Below, piece by piece: positions 9,750-20,646 of a stretch of DNA of 64,000 bases. The notes under the pieces are model-generated. The model was not told the DNA's origin, made no database searches, and saw only the letters and a program-made list of their open reading frames with translations. Each line of letters opens with the position of its first letter. The first letter of the stretch is position 1. Source of the stretch: Xenopus tropicalis. Lineage: Eukaryota; Chordata; Amphibia; Anura; Pipidae. The stretch is taken from NCBI RefSeq assembly GCF_000004195.4, contig NC_030684.2:68307392-68371391 (forward strand), given 5' to 3'. The position numbers and the translations under genes are program-made.

Positions 9750-10351
9750 ATGGCCCCCTCTGGGGGTGCTGTTGCCTGGCGAGCCCGCCCCCCGTATAGG
9801 CCGCCCCCGCTGCCGTCGTCCTGTGCTGCCGCCTCCTCCCGACCGTTCCCGTGGCCTTCGCCTTGTGCGCCCGCACTCGCCTCTGTTCTCCGGCGCGTCG
9901 GGTCGTGCTGCTCCCTTCCAGGCCTCCGGGTTCCGACGTCCCCTCGCTGCACGTCGCTCACTCCCGCTCCTCTCGCTGATCGTCGGCTGGTCCCTGCCGT
10001 CTGATCTCCTGCTCCTCTTCCGGTTCGGCGGTCCGGTTCTGACGCTGCTGCTGGTCCGGGGCCGGCCTGCTGGGGTGTCCTCCTGGTCCTGCCGCGTCCT
10101 CCGGGGGTTGTCTGCTTCCGGGTCCCTGGTGCTCCCTCTGGGCCCTTGCGCGCTGTTCCCGGGCTCCTCGTGGCAGGCCTCCGTCTCCTGGCTGGCGGTG
10201 ACGGACTCAGGCGGGTGGGGGCCCTGGATCTCCTAGCCCTCCGGGTGTCCGATACTGGTGCCTGGGGGTGCAGGAGCCCCATCAGCCAATCGCCTCCTCG
10301 CCGCTCAGCTTCTGCCCGGATCTGGGCCATCATCGTCTCCACGTCTGCCAT
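9617..10351 (-). CDS. N-terminal Gag frame of the Ngaro element, probably frameshifted
   Basis: This starts with a good ATG at 10351 giving MADVETMMAQIRAEAERRGG, which looks like a genuine Gag N-terminus just inside repeat A1. From about residue 35 it turns into Arg/Pro/Gly-rich sequence typical of GC-rich DNA read in the wrong phase, and it stops at 9617. A third phase around 9540-9663 reads like sensible protein (PQEDFYGELTAAIRAI). I therefore infer one or more indels in the Gag region, or translation by frameshifting, and treat this and 8661-9749 as one disrupted gene. Confidence 0.55.
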   Translation of the reverse strand: MADVETMMAQIRAEAERRGGDWLMGLLHPQAPVSDTRRARRSRAPTRLSPSPPARRRRPATRSPGTARKGPEGAPGTRKQTTPGGRGRTRRTPQQAGPGPAAASEPDRRTGRGAGDQTAGTSRRSARGAGVSDVQRGDVGTRRPGREQHDPTRRRTEASAGAQGEGHGNGREEAAAQDDGSGGGLYGGRARQATAPPEGAIWGGPAQRAGVRRGSGGQGKRGATVGPAENGGAAAGESPGRLLW

Positions 10352-10375
10352 TCTTCACCGGTGGGTACCCTTCTC

Positions 10376-10570
10376 CAACTTCACCTCTTGGCTGTTCTAT
10401 TAAAATGGTGGCTCTCTCCTTCTGACCACTAACTAAAATGGCCTCTGCCCCTCCTCCCCCACTGGCCCCTCCTCCTTTCCCGGCTGTACATTACTGGTCC
10501 CACGTAGGGTTGGGCCCGGGTCATGCTGCCCCTCCTCCAACCTGTTCCAGTTGCTATCCGTGGCATTACA
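10376..10570 (-). repeat. Ngaro split direct repeat A1 (5' end of element)
   Basis: A 195-bp copy of 4854-5048. Its outer edge at 10570 is the 5' end of the element. The promoter for the element RNA is expected here or just inside, but no core promoter motif was recognised. Confidence 0.85.
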
Positions 10571-10950
10571 AAGGTGAGAAACAGCAGGTGAACAGCAGTT
10601 GCAAAGCTCAAACAACAGGACAAATAAACAGAAAATAATGTAGTGAGAAAGCCTACTAGCAAATGTACAGCAGTGTAAAAGGCTAAAAATTAATAAGCAG
10701 AAAAGGCAAGTTGGAGGACCATTAAAACATGTATGAAGGAAAGAAAGGCAGAAGCAAAGGAGGAAAGAAGAAGAGATGTCAAGTGAGGAAGGTTTATGTG
10801 TTAAGAAGCCGAAGACTGAGATAAAGAAGGCAAAAGATAAAAAGAGGAAAAGAGGCAGGGAAGAGAGTGAGGACAGGTAGATATCAAGATCTACCAAATT
10901 ATAGGGGACTATGGGGCAGATATAGCAAAATGTGAGATTAGAGAGCATTA

Positions 10951-11053
10951 TTCATTCCTATGGGACTTTTAGAAGCGTATGTATTAAATAGTATCAAATT
11001 GTAAACTTTAACTTCACTTTCTGATACACTTCTAAAAATCCTATAGGAATGTA
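10951..11053. repeat. Short hairpin MITE
   Basis: ttcattcctatgggactttt followed by agaag at the left is matched in inverted form by cttctaaaaatcctatagga plus atg at the right, leaving a central spacer of about 50 bp. It is non-coding; the family was not identified. Confidence 0.5.
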
Positions 11054-11776
11054 TAGAAAATGGACACATGGGAAAGAAATAAATTGTGGTGAGTGATGGG
11101 AAAAATATAGACATTCAGACAGAAACTAGTAAAGGGATGGTATGAGGAGAAATAGAAGACAGAAAGGGAATAAAAGAAAATGGGCATATAATATGTATAG
11201 AAATGTAAAAGGGAACATGAAAAACAAATAGAACACCTGCAGATGAAGTGAGCTTATTTTTCGCTCTTTCTACAATACCATATATTATTGAAAGTAATGA
11301 GTTCTTATTCCCACAGCAAGCACATAATGTGATATGAGAGGGTAAAGAACAGAGCACTGAGGTGTAGTGAGTCGACTTTTTAAAATGAGTTTTAATGGTG
11401 GACCCCAAGACCCTATTCCAACACTGCATCACCTAGATTCAGAAGCAAGAGTCATCACTAGAAGTATCCATCTTGTACATTAAGGGGCTGATGTGCAAAT
11501 TTTCTTACCTCTCCCAGAAAGGCCATTTGTGTGGCATCAGCCTTCATTTGCAAATTTTAACTTCTAGAGACTACATTTTCTTTACAAGACAATACTTCCA
11601 AAATGACCTTCTATCGAGTACTGAAGACTTCTATGAAGTACACAAGTATAAAACTCAAACCAGACAAACAATAACTGAGAATTGATTGAAATTATAGTTC
11701 ACTACAGAGTGAGAGATCCAAATCTGAAATTTCTGCAACTGACCCATCCCAAGAATCATTTAGCTAAAATTCTCAC

Positions 11777-12248
11777 TTAAAGGAGAAGGAAAGGTAAAAA
11801 GTAAGTAAGTTTTATCAAAAAGGTCTATGTAATTACAGCCATAAGCACTTACAGAAACACTGCACTGAGTCCTCTATCAAAAAAAACTCTTTTTTTTGTA
11901 AACATGATATTCCACTGTGACTTCCTCTCTCAGAAACAGCCTTAATTCCCTGGGGCACAGTCTGCGCAGTTCTCTCCTCTCTCCCCTCTCCTGCTCCTCC
12001 CTCCCACCAGCATGCTAAGGACTCCGTCCTTAGGAATGTGTGATCTCAGCTTTAATGGCTATACTGCAGGCAGGAAGCAACTTAAAATGGCAGCTGCTAC
12101 AGTATCTTAAGCAAAGGGAGAAAGCTTCTAAAGATGTTTACTCGGGTATGTTAATAGTTTCTGCAGAATAAATATATTGTTCTAGGTGGCACTAATGTGG
12201 CAAATCTATTGGCAGTAAAATGTTAAAATGACTTTCATTCTCCCTTAA
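11777..12248. mobile_element. T2-like MITE with TTAA ends
   Basis: The left end ttaaaggagaaggaaaggta begins with TTAA at 11777. The right end ttcattctcccttaa ends with TTAA at 12248. TTAAAGGRR-type ends are those of Xenopus T2 MITEs. A related, inverted end is present at 51.0-51.4 kb. Confidence 0.65.
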
Positions 12249-13753
12249 ATTAAAATGCCCATACTTATCTGGACATAACTATTATTACAAGATATCCCTA
12301 TTCCCTACAGAGCACATGAAGTAAAAGGGTCATTTTGTTCACTACATTATATTGCACAGGTAGTACCAACAGGTAGTCAATATTCTCAAAAATTCATATT
12401 TTCCTTATGGCTTCATTTTGCTCTATAACTTTAAACAGTACTTTTCTTAGTGGTAATAAATATAATATCTATACTTTATTCTGTACTAGTTCATGTCTAT
12501 AAAGTTTTTTATTCATCCACGTCATGATATACTCAATCTAGCAGTGATAAGCAATTAGAGTTACAGAGTAATCTAGAAAACGTTCACTTATCCCAGTTGA
12601 ACTGAAGAATTTATTTGGTTTTGTGAGTGGTGGAAAGTTTTCAAGATATATAACTTGTTGCTATTAGATACAGTATTGGTTCATGTTTCTTACAATTCTT
12701 CATATTTTCCATTACTACAAAGCTCTGTTTGAGGGTAATATCTCTGTATCAGGGCTCTTACATGCTGACTTTTTTAATGCATTTAGAAATTCATGCTGAG
12801 TGCATAAAAACTCATATATTGCCTTTATATGTGTTTTTGATGTGCATTTTTGTCAGTTTCTACCCTCTATTGTATTGCCTTCTGAATCCTATCCTGAATT
12901 TCTTAACAATTATAACTGTTGCAGGATATATAAGAGAGACAGTGTTTACTACTTTGTAATTAAAGGTGAGTGGATAAAAAAGGTCACTGCCCACTGCTTC
13001 ACTTGTACAATACTTTAGGTAGGGCAGTAATATGTATGCACAAACTAATCAAAACATATCCCACATTATGTACAAATCTACAGGAAAGTGTATAGCTTGG
13101 GGGTACAGTAGGTTCCTGTGCATAATATAATTAGATTTCTGTGTATGCCTTGCGGCAATACAGAAGCACTGTAACTATATTATCAATGCAAGATAATCAA
13201 GTTTTTCAGATATTAAGGTTGTTTCGTTGGTCAGATAAGTCAATAGAACAACCGAGTTGCCATATATGATCTATAAAAGTATTAAAAACTATGTATGTTT
13301 TACAATTATGTGCAAATATAAAACTATAAAATATGTGCAAAATGAAACTGTCAGTCAAACCATCATATTGAATTATTCTATAAACAACATTTTGTTTCTA
13401 ATTTTGCATCAAGGAGTTGTCAGGAATACATACATATACATTACTGATACCTGTTTGAGTACCCTGCATCTTTGTTGTATAGCATTTTGATGGGGCAGGG
13501 GTCCTGTAAAGATGGAATTACACCTTGGTTATGTACCAGTGTTTGTACAACATTTAGCAGGTGGTTGCTCATATAGACTCAGTATTGCAGGTATGACTTT
13601 CTGTTAACAGTCTCTTGTTATAGAAACATTTGATTTATCATTCGTGTTTCGAAGTGCAAAGACTAGCCTCAGCCACAATGATTCATTGTATCAATAGTAA
13701 GGAGCAACCATACCCATGTATATAAAATGTTGCCAATTGTGGGCTGAGCTTAC

Positions 13754-13901
13754 CTGAAACAGGTGATTCTGGCACCCATCTGACTCCCGGCTGCAGCGAC
13801 TGAAAACTGGCCCGAACCTCTTTGCAACTAAGCTGCCCTTTAGTAGCTGCCACCGCCACCAGTCCTGCCGCCAGCAACAGCGCCAAGCTGAATGCCCCCA
13901 T
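13754..13901 (-). CDS. gpc3: Glypican, first coding exon (glypican-3-like)
   Basis: ATG at 13901 opens a hydrophobic signal peptide (SLALLLAAGLVAVAA) followed by CKEVRASFQSLQPG and RWVPESPVSG. The pattern C-x-x-V-R-x-x-F-Q-x-L-Q-P-G-x-x-W-V-P-E-x-P-V-x-G is the mature N-terminus of glypicans and fits vertebrate glypican-3 better than glypican-5. Glypicans are GPI-anchored heparan sulphate proteoglycans that modulate Wnt, Hedgehog and BMP signalling at the cell surface. Coding sequence stops at 13754 with CAG followed by GTAAGC, a strong donor in phase 1 (49 codons plus one base). The remaining exons lie left of the window. Reading on past the donor gives unrelated residues, confirming the exon edge. 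Confidence 0.82.
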
Positions 13902-14300
13902 TCCCCCAGGTGCCGTGCGGTCAGTCGGAGGCTGTGCGTTATCCAGTTATTGCCCCCAGGTCAGTGCATGCCCCGGAATGCTCAGGTAACCCGGCTGTAG
14001 TAACAGGTGGCGGCGAGACCCGCTTCCAGGCTTCAGGGACTGCGATGCTGCCAGCATGGAGGGAAGGTACAGCCGAAGCAGTGCATTTAATTGCAGCAAG
14101 TCCCGACCTCCATGAAGAGGAGTATTGTCCGGCTCCTCTTCTGACCCAGGTGAAACAGGCTCTGGATGCTCTGTGCATAAAGATCGGGAAAGTATTATAC
14201 GGACTGTGCGCCACCCAGTGGGAAGTTTTAGTAATGGCCGCCTCCACTTTATCCCAGCCAGTATATGAGCTGAATGTGCCACTTTGCACTGTTATCCAGG
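13760..14300. promoter_or_regulatory. CpG-rich block at glypican 5' end (probable promoter region)
   Basis: CpG and G+C density rise clearly over the surrounding AT-rich DNA, covering the first coding exon and several hundred bases upstream of its ATG on the minus strand. No TATA box is evident. A 148-codon plus-strand frame at 13892-14338 is probably a by-product of the base composition, although a GTGAGA donor-like site at 14299 lies within it. Confidence 0.5.
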
Positions 14301-14339
14301 TGAGAACTGAGCATTTATCCAAAATAATTTCAATCTGAC

Positions 14340-16180
14340 GGCCTGGCCTTCTGTCCTGAGTCTACGGTTACATGTGAGGTACCGTAGAGAAATAAAGGGA
14401 AATGTTCAAGTAGAATATTCATTTGATAGATCACTATAATATATCAGAAATTATAATTATCTCAATTGGGCAATTATATTTATCTGCATCCACATGCCGG
14501 TTGCACTGCACATGAATAAAGCAGTTTTTGTAAATAGGCCCCATAAGGAGAAATTGGAAAAAAAAAAGTCATAATTTTGTGGGTTCCTAAAAACAATGTT
14601 ACATGCACAGAGATACAATTTTGTATGCGCAAATACAATATTGTTTGGGTCAAAGTGCAGGAGCTAGAAGTTTATCTATGATTTGTTAGGTCTCTAGGCA
14701 GGTGGGTCAAACTTCAGAGAGGGCCCCATGTATGATGTCTTCAGTTATAAGTCCTGTTTATAGTAGCTGTAACAACAAGCTTCATCAAGAATGCCAAATG
14801 GCAAGCTCAGTCAGAATGCTGGGAGCTGAATTTGGAAAATTGTGTGCTTGCTATATGTTGCATATACTGTACTACAGGTCTGGGCTGAGACCCAAAATAG
14901 GCCCTAGCATTTCCCCGATGGGGACCGAAACGTAACGTTGGCTGTTCATGCATTTTTAATACACAATTGATTGTTTTTGGAATATAACTCCGTGTTGCTG
15001 GTCTTTTTTGGATATTTAAATCATTTACCTTGCACCCGAGCTAAGAGCTGAAGCAGAGTGCCACCCTGGGTTCGCTATATATAAAGATAAAAAAAAAAAA
15101 AAAACCCGTTGGTGGGCACTCCGCTCCTAACTCTAGCAGCTGCTGTAAAGGGACGGTGCGTAATCCCCACTCCTGACTCTACCAGCCACAGTGCTGTAAA
15201 TGGAGTGGTATCTTTCTTACAACCTGGCCAGCCGTAGCGCTGATGACTGCACGTGATCTGTACCAACTGTGATAGCGACTGCACAAGATTTTGGCCAGCG
15301 GCATCAGCGCTGTAAGTTATGGGTACTTGACCTCATACTATTAATTTGCAGTATGATTAATCTTGTTAAACCCCCTCTTTATAAGAAACACCCCTGTAAT
15401 AAGGGGATCCTGTTAAACCGGGAGCTCCCACTTAACTTACAAGCCCATCTGTTACCATGGCAACCCGTGTTCGTACCTGGTTACTAGCGTACGGGACGAT
15501 AGCAACACTACGCTGTAAGGTAAATAAATTGTATTTAATAAAATGGAGTGAGGACCTTTTGTAATATGACCATGGGTCTCTCCTTTATTTGTGAAGCACC
15601 GGAGGGGTCTTGCAGTGTAGGGTGAACGGTCGGTATGTCTATCTCGGTCCACCTACTGTCTCTGTTTCTGTAACCTAAACGGTTCTGGCCGCCACACATA
15701 ACATTTGTATTAATTACTAAATAATAATATGTAGGTAAATAGTTTTTTCTGGTCTACACAGCGCATTAAAAGTGTGGGGAGTAGTAGCGTTTAAGACTGA
15801 TAATATCCTCTGGGATTTTAACTTCCTTTATGCCATACTAACGGATTAACCGTTTATACGTGGAACTTTATTAATACTGATAAAAACATCAACGTGAAAC
15901 ACATTTAGCCATCTAGTAGTACCCTTGCTCCTAAGAGAGAGAATGAGTCATAATAGATTAAGCGATAAAATAATTGAGACACAGGGAGAACATTGTTCTG
16001 AATTCATTTATTACACTTCGTTTGCAATGAATAATGACTTTTAGTTTCTTCCATTTGATTTTATTCTTTTGGCTTTCTTTCATTTGTTCCATTTTCTCTA
16101 CACCTGTGTTTAACACGTCATGCTTACACGTCACTAGCTGGTTTCCCGCCACACTGTGTATTTAAGTCTTGTGTGTTTTC
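14340..16180. other. Intergenic, probable degraded repeats
   Basis: No gene was recognised. A segment at about 14880-15000 holds a word gggaccgaaacgtaacgttg that resembles the PLE hammerhead-type region but lacks its core. There is an A-run at 15090-15104. The G+C-richer block 15105-15660, with ccatggcaacccgtgttc, looks like the terminal region of an old element but has no identifiable family. Confidence 0.4.
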
Positions 16181-16299
16181 TTATGTGTAACTTTGAGAAA
16201 GGCTACTTTGTGGCCAAAACGTCAGTTCTTGTGTTTTACACCTAATAAATCACTATAGATTCTTTCATCATAAGTCCTGTGAGCTGCGATCCATTTTTC

Positions 16300-16350
16300 T
16301 CGATATAGATATAGATGATATAGATATATACACACAGATATATATCATCC
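16300..16350. repeat. Imperfect ATAGAT/TATA microsatellite
   Basis: Short degenerate repeats of atagat and tatatac follow a probable PLE terminal fragment (16190-16290). Confidence 0.6.
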
Positions 16351-16520
16351 TGACGACTGTTCAAATAGTAAGCAAAACCAATCATTCTACACAACCAATT
16401 AAACATGTTAATGTGTCCAAATGTATTCCATCCCAATTAAAAGGTAACAAAGCTCGTATACACATACAAATATCTTAATAATAAATAGTGATAAAAATTT
16501 AATAAAAAGTGAATAGTGAT

Positions 16521-16542
16521 ATTATATATATATATATATATA
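16521..16542. repeat. (AT)n microsatellite
   Basis: About eleven AT dinucleotides in AT-rich intergenic DNA. Confidence 0.8.
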
Positions 16543-16899
16543 GTGAATTAATTATGATTAAAATTCCATAAACGAAGTCTAAAAAACATGAGTTATCTCA
16601 ATATTTTTCTTTTAAAGGGATTCTTTCGTTTTATTTTAAAGGTACCTTTGCTTGTAACTAAAAATTTCCACACATGCAAGAAAATCTGTGAAAGGGCGAG
16701 TTAATGTCCCCTTTAGTTCAAGATCATAAATGTAAGAAGCTTTACCATTATTAATATTAGATTTTCCTCAACCAAAGTTAGCCACATGAGTAATTATCCA
16801 GTTATTCTCTTCATTATTCACATCTCCACATGGCCAATAATCCTACTCAACCCATCATTAGTAGGTAACTCATATTTAGACATATTTACAACAAACAAA

Positions 16900-17700
16900 T
16901 TCAAGATAAACCCACTTAGAGTTATAAAAAACAAGATAAAGATTGCATCTCATTCAGTCCACAAGGAGTCATGGTACCCAGCACATGTATCCATCTTGCC
17001 TCTTTCTGTAACAATTCTTAGCTCGATCACCACCTCACTTCAGCGGTGGTACATGATCAATCAGCATGGCTCGTAAAGTAGAAAAAGAATTTTTAAATTG
17101 CATTTAGTGTCGTGCCAGGGGGGTATCAGCCTTGCCAGTGGCTAAGGCCGATTGTATTGTGGATCTGTGATTATTAATTCGTAATCTGAATGGACATGTG
17201 ATACAATAAATCACATGATCAGATGTTCATGTAAGTCTGTAGCATATCTGAAATCTCTTTCCATGATGCGGATGTGGGAAAGTGTTACCAGTCAACAGAC
17301 ATCCACATGTTTTACATCCCCCGCACCGAAAGCATCCTGTTTTCTGGATATTTAGCAAAGTATTCACATTTTGTTTAGATAAATCAGTAACAATCAACAA
17401 ATCTGATTGACCTCAACAATAGGCACAAATAGGTGGTGGAACATTTGTAAAGGGTAAGCCAGAATCAAGTTGTAGGATAGGCCAGTGTTTTTTCACTATG
17501 TGATTCACTTTGTCACTTACTGGCGTGTAGTCTGTAACAAAGACCATCCTCTCAGAGTTAATTGCATCTTTGGATTCTCTAGTTTGTTCTAGCAGAGATA
17601 TTTTACGAGCTTTATCCAGTTCTAGCTTCAAAAAATTAGCAGTATATCCACGTTCCAAAAAACGTTCCAACATTTCTATAGCTTGTGTTTCTGCTGTTGC
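16900..17700 (-). pseudogene. Penelope-like element (PLE-1), RT tail and GIY-YIG relic
   Basis: On the minus strand 17673-17413 reads MLERFLERGYTANFLKLELD, then RMVFVTDYTPVSDKV and IVKKHWPILQLDS, the C-terminal RT region of Neptune-type PLEs. Downstream (17345-17100) a second frame gives GCFRCGGCKTCGCLLTGNTF and [10 protein letters not shown], the Cys-rich linker and start of the GIY-YIG endonuclease. Near 17000-16920 EARWIHVLGTMTPCGLNEM matches the PLE C-terminus. Frameshifts and stops separate the parts, so it is dead. Upstream on the same strand lie a palindromic terminal repeat (17895-18144) and a hammerhead motif (18251-18291). Confidence 0.75.
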
Positions 17701-17784
17701 CCAATTGGATTGATTCTAAACGCTCTCAAAAATTGTGTGTATAGTATAGATTTCAAAATAGAGGGTGGATGGAAACTATGGGCA

Positions 17785-17785
<1 letters not shown>

Positions 17786-17819
<34 letters not shown>
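17786..17819. repeat. (AT)n microsatellite
   Basis: About sixteen AT dinucleotides between the PLE-1 coding relic and the palindromic terminal repeat. Confidence 0.85.
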
Positions 17820-17823
<4 letters not shown>

Positions 17824-17894
17824 ACGATGGTTCAGCACTCTTTAGCAGGTAACTAATTGACCCAGGTGCTACCGATTAAAGCAATTTCGATACA

Positions 17895-18144
17895 GTCCAA
17901 GGGTATACCGGTGCACACCAGGAATCCTTTAAAAATGAGCTTTTATTGTAATATAAAAAAACTCAGTACATGGAAAAACAGGTCAATGTTTCGGCCCCCA
18001 TCTTGGGCCTTTGTCAAGACCTTGACAAAGGCCCAAGATGGGGGCCGAAACGTTGACCTGTTTTTCCATGTACTGAGTTTTTTATATTACAATAAAAGCT
18101 CATTTTTAAAGGATTCCTGGTGTGCACCGGTATACCCTTGGACT
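17895..18144. repeat. Head-to-head PLE terminal repeats forming a 250-bp palindrome
   Basis: Each arm is about 125 bp with a 2-base centre at 18019-18020. The arms match almost base for base; one visible difference is aatgtttcggccc at the left against gggccgaaacgttg at the right. Each arm carries a hammerhead-like segment (ttgacaaaggcccaagatgg then ggggccgaaacgttgacc), in which the core CTGATGA has become TTGACAA. PLEs are known for inverted or tandem pseudo-LTRs, and this junction lies just upstream of PLE-1. Confidence 0.75.
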
Positions 18145-18250
18145 ATATAGATATATATATAATCAAAACAAAAAAATGAGGGATTTTCATGATCACATCA
18201 TAGAAGAGTCACTGATAGACAAAAAAGAAAGTTTCTTTACAAGGTTTTTA

Positions 18251-18291
18251 CTCCAACGTTTCAGTTCCTTCCTGGAACTTTCATCAGGGAG
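18251..18291 (-). ncRNA. Hammerhead-ribozyme-like motif HH-1
   Basis: On the minus strand: stem I CUCC/GGAG (4 bp), core CUGAUGA, one extra A, stem II AGUUCC-AGGAA-GGAACU (6 bp), GAAA, a two-pair stem III (AC/GU) with no loop, and predicted cleavage after GUU. All conserved core bases are present. Hammerheads with minimal stem III are known in PLE pseudo-LTRs and in newt satellite DNA, where they act as dimers. The extra A between the core and stem II departs from the canonical form and may reduce activity. Confidence 0.6.
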
Positions 18292-18299
18292 ACTAGTAC

Positions 18300-20646
18300 A
18301 GAGTGAATGCAAACCCTTTAAGTGTGCTAAATGGCGCCAAAATGGCATTGCTAGGAAACCACGAAGTAATGTAAATTACAAATAACCCCACAATGAAATG
18401 AAAAGAATAAGTGCAGATCAAGCAAAGCAATAGAGTAAGGAGAAAAGCTATAGCTCAATATGCTGCATGGAGACACATATAAGACCTAGATAGTCCCACC
18501 GCCCTTTGATGACTGGCCCCGCTTACACTCATTTGTTCGCAGAGCTGCGGGGTGGGATGCATACGAGAAGGCTGGGAACCACTTACTGAAGGTATCAGGT
18601 CCGTTGTCAAGCCACATCGGCATAGCTCAAGCCACACAGAAGCTACAAACCCCATTAGTCTGGACACACCAGACCCACTGTGTCTCCTAGCAACCAGACG
18701 CCAAGGACATCAGGTCCTAATTTGCCATTCGCTGTTGACAGCAGCGATACTCTCATACAAGAGGCGCCCATGGGGAAACCATGGTCCAATACAAATTAGA
18801 CCAAAGTACCCCATTACATTCAAAATCGTGCGCATAGCCGGGGGTTAGCGGTAGGGGTACTGTGATGTGGCACATATTTAAGGACCACCCCGAATGGGGT
18901 ACTTGGTACCAACCCAAATGTGGGCATATGTAAGTGGTATCCTCTGCAAACCAAACAGGGTACACTTGCTACCCTGTATCTTCCACAACCGCATAGTGCC
19001 TATGGGGGTCAGTGGAGGGGCGGGTAAAGGAATTAGGTCTAGTGAAACCATACTTAGACAGCATCTGTGCATTTGCAGTGGTAAATTGCAGAAAAAGAAA
19101 CAGAACAAAAGAGGTTGATTTTTGCCTAGCATATACCTTTCAGCATAACATGGCAAGTTGAATAGCAGGGGTTCTACCACAGCACTAAACAAAACATATC
19201 CATATGTGTCTGCAATATTCAGACACCAGTGATGTTTAAAACAGTCATCCCTATAATAATACATTTGTACTTTTACCAAATGTAATTGTTTTAGGACCCA
19301 GGGTAATTAAACTTTCTTTCCTAACCTAACATGTTGTGCTGTCTGGTTTATCTGACACTACCTACACAACTCACAGCCCACCCTCAGCTTGGTCCTTATA
19401 ATCAAATAGGCACACTTTAGCTGCTGTGTGCCAGCTCGACAGCCTCTGCTCTAGCTGACCAAGGATCCCCACTAACTTATTACTGCAATACGGCAGCTAA
19501 TAACATTTCAAGTTAAACATATCATGAGATTGATTTGACACTTCTATACCAACATCATTATTGCTTATACTTATCCATATGTAATCCCTTGATTGTATTA
19601 ATAAGGTATAGAAAGAATGTTGCACTTGGTGTCCCCTGGGGTTTCTACATTTATAAATATGTGCCTACATTCAAAAAGAAGTCAGTTCCCCATCTAAACA
19701 AGGACACCAGTGAAGCTGGAAGAAGTAGGCATTCTAGATTACACAGACCCTTCCAGTGAGCACTCAATGATTCATAGCTCTGCATTGCTCGTTTATCATC
19801 CGTGTTCAACATCTTATATCTGTCAGAAAATATCCACTTGATTATTCTTACACAGAGGCAAGCCATGATGGATAGAACTGTTATGCCGAATCGCTTGTTC
19901 ACAGACACTTATTTTTAATATATAACGTGCAATTAAATGTAGAAAAATATTGTAGTCTCTTAAACTGCCTTGTCAGGGTAAGTTACGATAAAAGAATTTG
20001 TTTAATAAAATAATGCTGTCCCCATAAAAAATTGCTTTTAGATGTATTGTGGGAGACATAATAAAATAGTTCTTTCGCATTAAAGTGATTCATGCAAGGT
20101 TTAGCATGATGTCAGACTGATCAAACAGTCTCTAAAGCCATTCTTGTAATGCACTAGTTGGCCGTAAGTAGGGTTGGACAGAGGCGGTTATAGGTGTATT
20201 CCCACCTGCATAAGTTTCTTCCCTGCCCTCCTATATACTTACGCAGGCCAAGATATAGGTCCCAACTGGCACATAAGACATATGCACTCAGGAAAGTTTG
20301 AATAGGAAGATTTATACTGGCCATACATATGTATGGAAATTCTGTGCACCACCATAATGGGCAATGACACACATGCTGATATAGACATTTTGCTCAGAAA
20401 GTTTCCTGTTCAGTGGCAATGCCAAAACTCAAAAACTGAATTTGCGGACATATTCATGGGTCAGGCAATACTTGTCCAGCATAAAGGTTAGAACAACGCT
20501 ATTCTAAGATTAGTCTATGAGATAGTATTTTGGGCATTTTACACCCACGGGCCATACACGTTCAGATTCCAATGAACATTTGGATATCGATTATATGTTT
20601 GGATATTGATTATATGTTTAAATGCAACAATCTAAAACTAACATTT
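18300..20646. other. Intergenic, probable PLE terminal sequence then unassigned DNA
   Basis: 18300-18860 is richer in G+C (tctcctagcaaccagacgcc and similar words) and continues from the hammerhead motif, so it is probably the rest of a PLE pseudo-LTR. 18860-20646 has no recognisable gene or repeat; short frames there are not supported. Confidence 0.35.

Larger units (their letters stand above)
4191..10570 (-). mobile_element. Ngaro-type tyrosine-recombinase retrotransposon, near full length
   Basis: Reading on the minus strand, the order is repeat A1 (10570-10376), Gag, RT/RNase H, tyrosine recombinase, SGNH hydrolase, repeat B1 (5536-5047), repeat A2 (5048-4854), a 173-bp unique spacer, then repeat B2 (4680-4191). 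This A1-body-B1-A2-B2 plan is the split direct repeat structure of Ngaro elements within the DIRS order. They integrate as circles through a tyrosine recombinase rather than a DDE integrase. A1/A2 and B1/B2 look nearly identical by eye, implying a young insertion, although the recombinase and Gag carry lesions. It sits in the glypican intron in the same transcriptional orientation. No long target duplication is seen, as expected for this class. Confidence 0.88.
1..13753 (-). other. Intron 1 of the glypican gene (3' part outside window)
   Basis: The glypican first coding exon ends in a GT donor at 13753/13752 on the minus strand and no further glypican exon was recognised to the left, so this stretch is read as intron 1. 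It holds the Ngaro retrotransposon (4191-10570) and several MITEs listed separately. The gaps 1-622, 954-1690, 3207-4190, 10571-10950, 11054-11776 and 12249-13600 are AT-rich and contain no reading frame or repeat that I can name. The intron assignment is an inference from the exon; the intron end is not in the window. Confidence 0.6.

Noticed and set aside
9681..10236. Long plus-strand frames opposite Gag
   Set aside because: GC-rich shadow frames with biased composition on the strand opposite the real coding sequence.
14900..14945. gggaccgaaacgtaacgttg as hammerhead
   Set aside because: Only the GAAAC part is present; no core and no matching stem I.
16190..16235. Possible hammerhead with tttgagaaaggc and ggccaaaacgtcag
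   Set aside because: Stem II is plausible, but GAAA has become AAAA and the core is lost.
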